A DNA stretch of 64,000 nucleotides from Pseudorasbora parva (lineage: Eukaryota > Chordata > Actinopteri > Cypriniformes > Gobionidae), in the NCBI RefSeq assembly GCF_024679245.1, contig NC_090188.1:39053992-39117991 (forward strand), given 5' to 3'. How positions within the stretch are numbered: position 1 is the first letter of the stretch; every line of letters begins with the position of its first letter. Below, one piece after another: positions 25,638 to 38,544 of this stretch. Under the pieces are notes generated by a model, which worked only from the letters and a program-made list of their open reading frames with translations, did not search any database and had not been told where the DNA came from. The position numbers and the translations under genes are program-made.

Positions 25638-27927
25638 ATATAGCTGCAAGCAGCCATTATCGGGGCCAAGCGCAAAGAAGAAGACAAGACATGCCAGCAT
25701 GGCTGGAAGTCTCAAGCCAACTGCAACAATGAGCCATTAAGGACCTATTAAGTTGATTTTAGGCAAAATAGCAGTCAAATTTTAAATACAGTCAATAATA
25801 ATGGTTTAATGGTTTATCACTTTCGACCAATAGGTGTCACTGTTACGAAACTGATGTGGTTTAGTCAGATTGAGATGACAATGACACATGCAAAGTTTGG
25901 TGTCAATATGTCAAAGCATTGCAGAGATACAGCCTCAAGAGTAATTTTTGCATCATGGCTCAACTCTGTTGCAGTGGTATATGAAAACTGTTTTGTCTAT
26001 CAATCCGAAATCCATAACTATTTGTCAGCATGGTCTGAAGACGATACGGATCAATTTTGGTGAAAATCGGACAAACGGTCTAGGATGAGTTTGAAAAAGT
26101 AGGTTTTTAACAAATAACAAGACGGAGGACAGATAGGTTTGCAAAATATGGCACAATTGGTATCCATGTTCTCGGCATGAGCCATTGACTGTATTATGAC
26201 CAGTTTCATTACAATGGGTTAATTTAATCAAAAGTTATTCGCATTTCTGTACATTTTATTACAACTTTTGACCACAAGGTGGCGCTACCCCGAAACTTTT
26301 TGAGTATCTTCAGGACATGGAGCGGAAGACACATACCGAGTTTTGTAACGATACGCTAATGCATTCTTAAATTATAGCATTAGCATTTTAAACCATAATA
26401 CTGCATTGAAGTCAATGGGAATTTCATGTTTTGTTTTATTATAGCGCCACCAAGAGGCACAATCCCACCAATTTTTTTATGTGTCCTCATAGTGAGCCCA
26501 TACATATGTGTGTCAAGTTTGGTGAAAATATCTCATTTTGTTTTGGAGTTATAGACATTTATATGAAAAAACACGTAAAAAAGGACTGACACCTGACTTT
26601 GATTGGATTTTACTACCCCTTACTATCAATATTTTGAGATTTGGGCATTAGCGTATAGCTATCGACCTATGTTTCCGAACTTCTGAGGCTGGTTTCGTCT
26701 CGATCGGACTAGCGGTTTCGAAGATATCAGCAAATGTTTTTTAAGCACTAAATTACAACTCTGCGCAAACCATATGCCGAAACCTGGCAAGTCTGGTATC
26801 GTTGGAGTCGGCAAGGATTCAGGAGACCAAAAAACACACTCCCATCAAAATATGTCAACCACACCCAAAGTTATAAGCGTTTGAAAAAAAAAATTCTCCA
26901 CTAGGTGGCGCTGTTTCGAAACTTCTCAGGCTACTTCAGGGCATCGTGGTGATGACCCATACCAAGTTTCATAACAATCTGTTCATGCGTTCATAAAATA
27001 CAGCATTTTTGCACATAATTCAAAATGGCCGACATCCAAAATGGCCGACATGGTAAAATTGGATATCAGTCGACTCGGCATGACGCCCTGAATCTAATGA
27101 GTCCAATTTTATGATTTTTGGATAAACGGTTCAGAAGTTATAAGCCAAAATAGGCATTTTTCGTATCTCCGGACAGGTAGGTGGCGCTGCGCCGAAACGC
27201 TGCATGTTGCTTCAAGTCATGCTTGTGATGACATGTACCAAGGTTGGTTTGAATACGATAAAGCGTTGCGGAGATATAGCCTTTAGTGTGTTTTTGCAAC
27301 CTCCACGTAAAATTTGTTTGTGCGTTTATTGAAAACGATTGGACGAATCAACTTGAATTCCATAACTTTTTGTCAACATGCTCTGAAGATGATCTGTTTC
27401 AATTTTCGTGAAAATCGGAGCAACGGCCTAGGAGGAGTTCGAAAAAGTAGGTTTTTCAGAAAATTCAAAATGGCGGGAAAATTTGCATACCGGAAAATGA
27501 CATCATAGGGTGAAATCGAATCGGCTTGAGCCAAGGAATCCGATGAAAAAAGAATTTTGTTTCTAGCCCTTAGGGGTCAAAAGTTATAAGCATAAATATG
27601 AGTGAAACTTTGGACAGGTGGTGGCGCTAGAGGGATTGAGTTAGAGGCACCAAATTTGCTATAGTGACAGCTCAGACTGGCCTCTATGAGTGTGCCAAAT
27701 TTCACAACTTTTTACCATACGGTTCTATGGGCTGCCAGAGACTCCTATGGCGGAAGAAGAAGAAGAAGAAGAAGAAGAAGAAGAAGAAGAAGAAGAAGCA
27801 GAATAATAATAATAGGAACACTAACGATTTCAATAGGTGCCTCCGCACCTTCGGTGCTTGGCCCCTAATAATAGGAACACTAACGATTTCAATAGGTGCC
27901 TCCGCACCTTCGGTGCTTGGCCCCTAA
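25638..27927 (+). repeat. Array unit 12
   Basis: Same haplotype as units 5 and 11 near 26,100-26,380. The tail has a long GAA tract and two hairpin blocks, then the diverged unit 13. Confidence 0.9.
27807..27924 (+). repeat. Hairpin tail blocks, two tandem copies
   Basis: Two 59-bp blocks end at 27865 and 27924. They follow a long GAA tract and precede the diverged unit 13. Confidence 0.85.
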
Positions 27928-30053
27928 ATATAGCTGCAAGCAGCAATTGTCGGGGCCAAGCGAAAAGAAGACCCTAAGACATGCCAGCATAGCTAGCTGG
28001 GAGTGTAAGACCAACTGCAACAATGAGCCATTAAAGACTTAAGTTGATTTTAGGCAAAAAAGCAGTACAATTTTAAATAAAGTCAATAATAATGATTTAA
28101 TGGTTTATCATTTTCGACCAATAGGTGGCACTGTTACGAAACTGATGTGGCGTAGTCAAACTGAGGTGGAAATGACACATGCAAAGTTTGGTGTCAATAT
28201 GTCAAAGCATTGCAGAGATACAGCCTCAAGAGTAATTTTTGCATCATAGCTCAACTCTGTTGCAGTGGTATATGACAACTCTTTTGTTTATCAACACGAA
28301 ATCCATAATTATTTGTTCACATGGTCTGAAGACGATACGATTCAATTTTGGTGAAAATTGGACAAACGGTCTAGGACGAGTTTGAAAAAGTATGTTTTTA
28401 ACCAATAACAAGATAGAGGGCAGAAAGGTTTGCCAAATATGGACAAAATTGGTATCCATGTTCTCGGCAGGAGCCAATGAATGTGACCAGTCTCATTACA
28501 ATAGGCTAATTTAATCAAAAGTTATTAGCATTTTGTACACCTTATTACAACTTTTGACCACAAGGTGGCGCTGCCCGAAAACTTTTTGAGTACCTTCAGG
28601 GCATGGAGCAGAAGACACATACTGAGTTTTGTAATGATAAGCTAATGCATTCGTTAAGTGTAACATTAGCATTTTATTCCCTAATACTGCATTGAAGTCA
28701 ATGGGTATTTCATGTTTTGTTCTATTATAGCGCCACCAAGAGGCACAATCCCACCATTTTTTTAATTTTTCCTCAGTATGAGCCCATACATATACGTGTC
28801 GAGTTTGGTGAAAATATCTCATTTTGTTTTGGAGTTATAAACATTTACATGAAAAAACACGTAAAAAATTACTGACACCTGACTTTGATTGGATTTTACT
28901 ACCCCTTACTATGAATATTTTGACATTTGGGCATTACCGTATTGCTATCGACCTATGTTTCCGAACTTCTGAGGCTGGTTTCGTCTCGATCGGACTAGCG
29001 GTTTTGAAGATATCAGCTAATGTTTTTTAAGCACTAAATTACAATGCTGCGCAAACCATACGCCGAAACCTGGCAAGTCTGGTATCGTTGGACTCGGCAA
29101 GGATTCAGGAGACAAAAAAAGTTACTCCCATCCAAATATGTCAACCACACCCAAAGATATAAGCTTTTGGGGAAAAAAATTATCCACTAGGTGGCGCTGT
29201 TTCGAAACTTCTCAGGCTACTTCAGGGCATGGTGTTGATGACCCATACCAAGTTTCGTAACAATCCGTTCATGCGTTCATAAAATACAGCATTTTAGCAC
29301 ATAATTCAAAATGGCCGACAGCCAAAAAGGCAGACCTAGTAAACTTGGATATCAGTTGACTCGACATGACTCCCCGTATCTAAGGAGATACATTTTATGA
29401 TTTTTGGATAAATGGTTTAGAAGTTATAAGCCAAAATAGCCCTTTTTTGAATCTCCGGACCAGTAGGGTGCACTGCGCCGAAACACTGCATGTTGCCTCA
29501 GGTCATGCTTGTGATGACATGTGCCAAGTTTGGTTTGAATACGATAAAGCGTTGCAGAGATATGGCCTTTAGTTGTTTTTGCAACCTCTACGTAAAATTT
29601 GTTCGCACATTTATCGTAAACGATTTGAAGAATCAACATGAATTCCATAACTTTTTGTCACCATGGTCTGAAGATGATCTGGTTCAATGTTCGTGCAAAT
29701 CAGATGAACCGTCTAGGACGAGTTCGAAAAAGTAGTTTTTTTGGAAAATTAAAAATGGCGGGTAATTTTTATGACGCAAAACGACGTCATAGGGTGCAAT
29801 CGAATCGGCTTGAGCCAAGGAGTCAGAGAAAATTTGGATTTTGTTTCTAGCCCTTTTAGTTCAGGAGTTATTAGCATAAACATGAGTGCAACTTTGGACT
29901 GTTGGTGGCGCTAGAGGGATTGAGTTAGAGACTCAAAATTTGCTATATTGACAGTTGTGCCTGTCCTTTATATGTGTGCCAGATTTCATCATGTTCCCGC
30001 AAGCGGTTCTATGGGCTGCCATAGACTTGTGAGCGGAAGAAGAATAATAATAA
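27928..30053 (+). repeat. Array unit 13, strongly diverged copy
   Basis: It aligns with the other units along its whole length but has many substitutions and small indels (for example CAGCAATTGTCGGGG in the head). Its tail is GGAAGAAGAATAATAATAAAT with no expanded GAA tract. The flanking units are close to one another, so this copy has escaped homogenisation or was acquired separately. Confidence 0.9.
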
Positions 30054-32198
30054 ATATAGCTGCAAGCAGCCATTATCGGGGCCAAGCGCAAAGAAGAAGA
30101 CAAGACATGCCAGCATGGCTGGAAGTCTCAAGCCAACTGCAACAATGAGCCATTAAGGACCTATTAAGTTGATTTTAGGCAAAATAGCAGTCAAATTTTA
30201 AATACAGTCAATAATAATGGTTTAATGGTTTATCACTTTCGACCAATAGGTGTCACTGTTACGAAACTGATGTGGTTTAGTCAGATTGAGATGACAATGA
30301 CACATGCAAAGTTTGGTGTCAATATGTCAAAGCATTGCAGAGATACAGCCTCAAGAGTAATTTTTGCATCATGGCTCAACTCTGTTGCAGTGGTATATGA
30401 AAACTGTTTTGTCTATCAATCCGAAATCCATAAGTATTTGTCAGCATGGTCTGAAGACGATACGGATCAATTTTGGTGAAAATCGGACAAACGGTCTAGG
30501 ATGAGTTTGAAAAAGTAGATTTTTAACAAATAACAAGATGGAGCACAGATATGTTTGCAAAATATGGCAAAATTGGTATCTATCTTCTCGGCATGAGCCA
30601 ATGAATGTATTATGACCAGTCTCATTACAATAGGCTAATTTAATCAAAAGTTATTAGCATTTTTGTACATTTTATTACAACTTTTGACCACAAGGTGGCG
30701 CTGCCCCGAAACTTTTTGAATATCTTCGGGACATAGAGCGGAAGACACATACCGAGTTTTGTAATGATACACTAGTGCATTCTTAAATTATAGCATTAGC
30801 ATTTTAAACCGTAATACTGCATTGAAGTCAATGGGAATTTCATGTTTTGTTTTATTATAGCGCCACCAAGAGGCACAATCCCACCAATTTTTTTATGTGT
30901 CCTCGTAGTGAGCCCATACATATGTGTGTCAAGTTTGGTGAAAATATTTCATTTTGTTTTGGAGTTATAGACATTTATATGAAAAAACACGTAAAAAATG
31001 ACTGACACCTGACTTTGATTGGATTTTACTACCCCTTACTATCAATATTTTGAGATTTGGGCATTAGCGTATAGCTATCGACCTATGTTTCCGAACTTCT
31101 GAGGCTGGTTTCGTCTCGATCGGACTAGCGGTTTCGAAGATATCAGCAAATGTTTTTTAAGCACTAAATTACAACTCTGCGCAAACCATATGCCGAAACC
31201 TGGCAAGTCTGGTATCGTTGGAGTCGGCAAGGATTCAGGAGACCAAAAAACACACTCCCATCAAAATATGTCAACCACACCCAAAGTTATAAGCGTTTGA
31301 AAAAAAAAATTCTCCACTAGGTGGCGCTGTTTCGAAACTTCTCAGGCTACTTCAGGGCATCGTGGTGATGACCCATACCAAGTTTCATAACAATCTGTTC
31401 ATGCGTTCATAAAATACAGCATTTTTGCACATAATTCAAAATGGCCGACATCCAAAATGGCCGACATGGTAAAATTGGATATCAGTCGACTCGGCATGAC
31501 GCCCTGAATCTAATGAGACCAATTTTATGATTTTTGGATAAACGGTTCAGAAGTTATAAGCCAAAATAGGCATTTTTCGTATCTCCGGACAGGTAGGTGG
31601 CGCTGCGCCGAAACGCTGCATGTTGCTTCAAGTCATGCTTGTGATGACATGTACCAAGGTTGGTTTGAATACGATAAAGCGTTGCGGAGATATAGCCTTT
31701 AGTGTGTTTTTGCAACCTCCACGTAAAATTTGTTTGTGCGTTTATTGAAAACGATTGGACGAATCAACTTGAATTCCATAACTTTTTGTCAACATGCTCT
31801 GAAGATGATCTGTTTCAATTTTCGTGAAAATCGGAGCAACGGCCTAGGAGGAGTTCGAAAAAGTAGGTTTTTCAGAAAATTCAAAATGGCGGGAAAATTT
31901 GCATACCGGAAAATGACATCATAGGGTGAAATCGAATCGGCTTGAGCCAAGGAATCCGATGAAAAAAGAATTTTGTTTCTAGCCCTTAGGGGTCAAAAGT
32001 TATAAGCATAAATATGAGTGAAACTTTGGACAGGTGGTGGCGCTAGAGGGATTGAGTTAGAGGCACCAAATTTGCTATAGTGACAGCTCAGACTGGCCTC
32101 TATGAGTGTGCCAAATTTCACAACTTTTTACCATACGGTTCTATGGGCTGCCAGAGACTCCTATGGCGGAAGAAGAAGAAGAAGAAGCAGAATAATAA
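30054..32198 (+). repeat. Array unit 14
   Basis: A standard unit with a full head, short GAA tract and no hairpin block. Confidence 0.9.
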
Positions 32199-34557
32199 AT
32201 ATAGCTGCAAGCAGCCATTATCGGGGCCAAGCGCAAAGAAGAAGACAAGACATGCCAGCATGGCTGGAAGTCTCAAGCCAACTGCAACAATGAGCCATTA
32301 AGGACCTATTAAGTTGATTTTAGGCAAAATAGCAGTCAAATTTTAAATACAGTCAATAAATATAGCTGCAAGCAGCCATTATCGGGGCCAAGCGCAAAGA
32401 AGAAGACAAGACATGCCAGCATGGCTGGAAGTCTCAAGCCAACTGCAACAATGAGCCATTAAGGACCTATTAAGTTGATTTTAGGCAAAATAGCAGTCAA
32501 ATTTTAAATACAGTCAATAATAATGGTTTAATGGTTTATCACTTTCGACCAATAGGTGTCACTGTTACGAAACTGATGTGGTTTAGTCAGATTGAGATGA
32601 CAATGACACATGCAAAGTTTGGTGTCAATATGTCAAAGCATTGCAGAGATACAGCCTCAAGAGTAATTTTTGCATCATGGCTCAACTCTGTTGCAGTGGT
32701 ATATGAAAACTGTTTTGTCTATCAATCCGAAATCCATAAGTATTTGTCAGCATGGTCTGAAGACGATACGGATCAATTTTGGTGAAAATCGGACAAACGG
32801 TCTAGGATGAGTTTGAAAAAGTAGATTTTTAACAAATAACAAGATGGAGCACAGATATGTTTGCAAAATATGGCAAAATTGGTATCTATCTTCTCGGCAT
32901 GAGCCAATGAATGTATTATGACCAGTCTCATTACAATAGGCTAATTTAATCAAAAGTTATTAGCATTTTTGTACATTTTATTACAACTTTTGACCACAAG
33001 GTGGCGCTGCCCCGAAACTTTTTGAATATCTTCGGGACATAGAGCGGAAGACACATACCGAGTTTTGTAATGATACACTAGTGCATTCTTAAATTATAGC
33101 ATTAGCATTTTAAACCGTAATACTGCATTGAAGTCAATGGGAATTTCATGTTTTGTTTTATTATAGCGCCACCAAGAGGCACAATCCCACCAATTTTTTT
33201 ATGTGTCCTCGTAGTGAGCCCATACATATGTGTGTCAAGTTTGGTGAAAATGTTTCATTTTGTTTTGGAGTTATAGACATTTATATGAAAAAACACGTAA
33301 AAAATGACTGACACCTGACTTTGATTGGATTTTACTACCCCTTACTATCAATATTTTGAGATTTGGGCATTAGCGTATAGCTATCGACCTATGTTTCCGA
33401 ACTTCTGAGGCTGGTTTCGTCTCGATCGGACTAGCGGTTTCGAAGATATCAGCAAATGTTTTTTAAGCACTAAATTACAACTCTGCGCAAACCATATGCC
33501 GAAACCTGGCAAGTCTGGTATTGTTGGAGTCGGCAAGGATTCAGGAGACCAAAAAACACACTCCCATCAAAATATGTCAACCACACCCAAAGTTATAAGC
33601 GTTTGAAAAAAAAAATTCTCCACTAGGTGGCGCTGTTTCGAAACTTCTCAGGCTACTTCAGGGCATCGTGGTGATGACCCATACCAAGTTTCATAACAAT
33701 CCGTTCATGCGTTCATAAAATACAGCATTTTTGCACATAATTCAAAATGGCCGACATCCAAAATGGCCGACATGGTAAAATTGGATATCAGTCGACTCGG
33801 CATGATGCCCTGAATCTAATGAGACCAATTTTATGATTTTTGGATAAACGGTTCAGAAGTTATAAGCCAAAATAGGCATTTTTCGTATCTCCGGACAGGT
33901 AGGTGGCGCTGCGCCGAAACGCTGCATGTTGCTTCAAGTCATGCTTGTGATGACATGTACCAAGGTTGGTTTGAATACGATAAAGCGTTGCGGAGATATA
34001 GCCTTTAGTGTGTTTTTGCAACCTCCACGTAAAATTTGTTTGTGCGTTTATTGAAAACGATTGGACGAATCAACTTGAATTCCATAACTTTTTGTCAACA
34101 TGCTCTGAAGATGATCTGTTTCAATTTTCGTGAAAATCGGAGCAACGGCCTAGGAGGAGTTCGAAAAAGTAGGTTTTTCAGAAAATTCAAAATGGCGGGA
34201 AAATTTGCATACCGGAAAATGACATCATAGGGTGAAATCGAATCGGCTTGAGCCAAGGAATCCGATGAAAAAAGAATTTTGTTTCTAGCCCTTAGGGGTC
34301 AAAAGTTATAAGCATAAATATGAGTGAAACTTTGGACAGGTGGTGGCGCTAGAGGGATTGAGTTAGAGGCACCAAATTTGCTATAGTGACAGCTCAGACT
34401 GGCCTCTATGAGTGTGCCAAATTTCACAACTTTTTACCATACGGTTCTATGGGCTGCCAGAGACTCCTATGGCGGAAGAAGAAGAAGAAGCAGAATAATA
34501 ATAATAGGAACACTAACGATTTCAATAGGTGCCTCCGCACCTTCGGTGCTTGGCCCC
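32199..34557 (+). repeat. Array unit 15, with internal head duplication
   Basis: The first 161 bp are present twice in tandem (32199-32359 and 32360-32520). The copies join at AGTCAATAAATATAGC, where AATA microhomology between the unit interior and the head is visible. One hairpin block ends the unit. Confidence 0.92.
34499..34557 (+). repeat. Hairpin tail block (single) at deleted head
   Basis: One block followed directly by internal unit sequence (TAATAATGG). TAATAAT occurs both in the block and at the internal breakpoint, so the head deletion probably used this microhomology. Confidence 0.85.
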
Positions 34558-36790
34558 TAATAATGGTTTAATGGTTTATCACTTTCGACCAATAGGTGTC
34601 ACTGTTACGAAACTGATGTGGTTTAGTCAGATTGAGATGACAATGACACATGCAAAGTTTGGTGTCAATATGTCAAAGCATTGCAGAGATACAGCCTCAA
34701 GAGTAATTTTTGCATCATGGCTCAACTCTGTTGCAGTGGTATATGAAAACTGTTTTGTCTATCAATCCGAAATCCATAAGTATTTGTCAGCATGGTCTGA
34801 AGACGATACGGATCAATTTTGGTGAAAATCGGACAAACGGTCTAGGATGAGTTTGAAAAAGTAGATTTTTAACAAATAACAAGACGGAGCACAGATATGT
34901 TTGCAAAATATGGCAAAATTGGTATCTATCTTCTCGGCATGAGCCAATGAATGTATTATGACCAGTCTCATTACAATAGGCTAATTTAATCAAAAGTTAT
35001 TAGCATTTTTGTACATTTTATTACAACTTTTGACCACAAGGTGGCGCTGCCCCGAAACTTTTTGAATATCTTCGGGACATAGAGCGGAAGACACATACCG
35101 AGTTTTGTAACGATACACTAGTGCATTCTTAAATTATAGCATTAGCATTTTAAACCGTAATACTGCATTGAAGTCAATGGGAATTTCATGTTTTGTTTTA
35201 TTATAGCGCCACCAAGAGGCACAATCCCACCAATTTTTTTATGTGTCCTCGTAGTGAGCCCATACATATGTGTGTCAAGTTTGGTGAAAATATTTCATTT
35301 TGTTTTGGAGTTATAGACATTTATATGAAAAAACACGTAAAAAATGACTGACACCTGACTTTGATTGGATTTTACTACCCCTTACTATCAATATTTTGAG
35401 ATTTGGGCATTAGCGTATAGCTATCGACCTATGTTTCCGAACTTCTGAGGCTGGTTTCGTCTCGATCGGACTAGCGGTTTCGAAGATATCAGCAAATGTT
35501 TTTTAAGCACTAAATTACAACTCTGCGCAAACCATATGCCGAAACCTGGCAAGTCTGGTATCGTTGGAGTCGGCAAGGATTCAGGAGACCAAAAAACACA
35601 CTCCCATCAAAATATGTCAACCACACCCAAAGTTATAAGCGTTTGAAAAAAAAAATTCTCCACTAGGTGGCGCTGTTTCGAAACTTCTCAGGCTACTTCA
35701 GGGCATCGTGGTGATGACCCATACCAAGTTTCATAACAATCTGTTCATGCGTTCATAAAATACAGCATTTTTGCACATAATTCAAAATGGCCGACATCCA
35801 AAATGGCCGACATGGTAAAATTGGATATCAGTCGACTCGGCATGACGCCCTGAATCTAATGAGACCAATTTTATGATTTTTGGATAAACGGTTCAGAAGT
35901 TATAAGCCAAAATAGGCATTTTTCGTATCTCCGGACAGGTAGGTGGCGCTGCGCCGAAACGCTGCATGTTGCTTCAAGTCATGCTTGTGATGACATGTAC
36001 CAAGGTTGGTTTGAATACGATAAAGCGTTGCGGAGATATAGCCTTTAGTGTGTTTTTGCAACCTCCACGTAAAATTTGTTTGTGCGTTTATTGAAAACGA
36101 TTGGACGAATCAACTTGAATTCCATAACTTTTTGTCAACATGCTCTGAAGATGATCTGTTTCAATTTTCGTGAAAATCGGAGCAACGGCCTAGGAGGAGT
36201 TCGAAAAAGTAGGTTTTTCAGAAAATTCAAAATGGCGGGAAAATTTGCATACCGGAAAATGACATCATAGGGTGAAATCGAATCGGCTTGAGCCAAGGAA
36301 TCCGATGAAAAAAGAATTTTGTTTCTAGCCCTTAGGGGTCAAAAGTTATAAGCATAAATATGAGTGAAACTTTGGACAGGTGGTGGCGCTAGAGGGATTG
36401 AGTTAGAGGCACCAAATTTGCTATAGTGACAGCTCAGACTGGCCTCTATGAGTGTGCCAAATTTCACAACTTTTTACCATACGGTTCTATGGGCTGCCAG
36501 AGACTCCTATGGCGGAAGAAGAAGAAGAAGAAGAAGAAGAAGAAGAAGAAGAAGAAGCAGAATAATAATAATAGGAACACTAACGATTTCAATAGGTGCC
36601 TCCGCACCTTCGGTGCTTGGCCCCTAATAATAGGAACACTAACGATTTCAATAGGTGCCTCCGCACCTTCGGTGCTTGGCCCCTAATAATAGGAACGCTA
36701 ACGGTTTCAATAGGTGCCTCCGCACCTTCGGTGCTTGGCCCCTAACTAACGATTTCAATAGGTGCCTCCGCACCTTCGGTGCTTGGCCCC
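34558..36790 (+). repeat. Array unit 16 (last), head-deleted
   Basis: It begins at TAATAATGGTTTAATGG directly after a hairpin block, so the head and about 170 bp that follow it are missing. It ends with a four-block tail, which is the right edge of the array. Confidence 0.92.
36566..36790 (+). repeat. Hairpin tail blocks, four copies, end of array
   Basis: Blocks end at 36624, 36683, 36742 and 36790. The third has the private changes GGAACGCTAACGG. After the last CCCC comes TAATTACAATTAATAAAT, which is not array sequence. Confidence 0.9.
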
Positions 36791-36865
36791 TAATTACAAT
36801 TAATAAATAAATAAGTAAACTCTGACTTTTTACAGGATTAATAATTCTTCAGTGTGTGGTACTCC

Positions 36866-37155
36866 TCAAAACATGGGACAGCACACAAGGGAGTGTTGCA
36901 CGGCACACACGTGCTTGGTCATGCGCCTCTGCTTGCTCTTGCGTGTGCTGGAGTGGCAGACCTTCCAGTGCCGCCTGGTCCTGCTGCCCTGGGAAGTGGT
37001 CTGAGGGACTTCTGAAAGAAAATGCCTGGCTGTAAGGCGCAGAGGAGTGTCTAAGGCAGGTCGCCCTCCTTTGGATGGACACCGTGATGTGCTGTACTCC
37101 TCCAGCAGCCCTCTCATCAGGTTCGTCCTGAATTGCAGGGAGGTGATTTCCTTTC
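36866..37155 (-). CDS. piggyBac transposase C-terminal exon
   Basis: A separate downstream exon. The acceptor CTACTGTGAGTAG precedes 37155. Joining the phase-1 donor at 39460 to this acceptor keeps one frame that continues with KEITSLQFRTNLMRGLLEEY, matching the family pattern of a hydrophobic helix after TGK. Further on come PLRLTARHF and a Cys/His cluster (WKVCHSS, HVCAVQHSLVCC), the C-terminal zinc-binding region of piggyBac transposases. The frame meets a TGA at 36866-36868. In the next frame the family-typical EEYHT follows and ends in a TAA at 36838, so a single extra T probably truncates the protein. Confidence 0.8.
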
Positions 37156-38196
37156 CTACTCACAGTAGAACAAATTGATAGGGCGTAAGGAAGAGGATAG
37201 AATAGTATGTGACAGTGTGATCTGTTTATTATTGTACATTTGTTTATAGAGGGTATGCACGTGACCTCACCGTCAGCTGGAGTGAATTCGATTAAAATGT
37301 GATTCTCATAATTGCATGAACACACGTATGCCAATTTTAATCGCATTAAAAAGGCATGTAAACACCTTATATCTTATACCTTAATCGTAATATTGCAGCT
37401 CTGACCAAAGTGCATGTGCGCGGACATATACGGATGCTGTGCATTGTTCACACAACTTCATGAATGAACTCTGTGACATTATTCTGAAGTTTTCTCTTCT
37501 CCAAATCACTAAACACTGTCAACACAACTCGCTGTGCAGTCTCTGCTCCTTATCTTCATCCAGATGGAGAGAATTTGGAGATTTGGAATTTTAAACAATG
37601 GCCAGTAACATGCATAATGTATGCCTATGAGTGTGGTATAACTTATTAGCAAACAATAAAAATTGCATTAGAAGAGAGATTTAAAAAAAACTGTTATAAT
37701 TGAATTAATTATTTATTTAGTTATAATTGAATTAAAATATTTTAGTTATACCGTAATTAAATTAATTTATGGACTGACACAATCTGTTTAGTAAACCACT
37801 GTTTAAAAAAAAAAAATCTATTTTATATTTAGTTTTCTCTCCCCTGCTGTACCGAACCGTGACTTCAGAACCAAGGTGCATACCAAACCGTCAGTTTTGT
37901 TAACCATTACACCCTTAGTATATTGTATTTATTTAAAGCATTCACAGGCAAATTTGATTTATGTATTTTACTGGTGTCAAAATAGGCATGTATAAATGCC
38001 AGGAAATGTTCTTGTCAATATCCATGGATCACTGGATCTTTGGTAAGTTTTAAGCACCACTATATCAAGTCTAACCTTTAGTTTAAACTGAAACTTGTTT
38101 ACTCGTTGTTTACACCGGTTCCCCTATTAAATCCAGTCACGCAGCAGCTCTTTTGCCACTCACTCAGGCTGAGAGGGGCATGCTCTGTCAGGAAAG

Positions 38197-38474
38197 TAGT
38201 GATGTGTCGTTCATGAACGATTCGTTCATCTTGAACAAATCTTTCATATGATTCGGGACTACCGAATTGTCCAAGAGAGTGATTCGTTCATTTTGTGTTG
38301 ACCGCGCATGCGCATTACGCAACATTTGGATCAGCTCTGAATCTCCGAATGATTCGTTTGTGTTCGTTCTTCCTTTTAGTCCCATAGAGTCTATGCTGTC
38401 AGTAACGGAAGCAGAAAAGATTAGTTCTTTTGAGTCTCGGGTTTGAGTCTTTCGTTCTTCCTGTTAGTCCCATG

Positions 38475-38544
<70 letters not shown>

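Larger units (their letters stand above)
1..36790 (+). repeat. 37-kb head-to-tail array of a ~2.15 kb non-coding unit
   Basis: The same ~2.15 kb sequence recurs in direct orientation with landmark spacings of 2148, 2203, 2143, 2204, 2381, 2154, 2154, 2133, 2145, 2152 and 2195 bp, then about 2.3, 2.1, 2.3 and 2.0 kb. Units begin with ATATAGCTGCAAGCAGCC followed by GGGGCCAAGC. They end with GGCGGAAGAAG, a GAA tract, CAGAATAAT and zero to four hairpin blocks ending GCTTGGCCCC. Most spacing differences come from the GAA tract and block number. No reading frame exceeds about 100 codons or shows a known domain, so the unit appears non-coding. Inside each unit the phrase GGTGGCGCTG followed by CGAAAC recurs in several diverged settings, so the unit itself arose by older duplications. 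The array starts before base 1. I cannot name the family; a non-autonomous mobile element or a large satellite are both possible. Confidence 0.95.

Noticed and set aside
28511..28822. 103-residue minus-strand frame in the diverged unit
   Set aside because: Absent from the other units and without recognisable motifs; chance opening of a frame.
1..36790. CRISPR array or rDNA-type gene cluster
   Set aside because: Units are 2.15 kb of continuous repeat without spacers, the context is eukaryotic, and no rRNA or tRNA sequence is present in the unit.
36849..37346. 165-residue minus-strand frame
   Set aside because: It is an out-of-frame shadow of the piggyBac C-terminal exon and its upstream intron.
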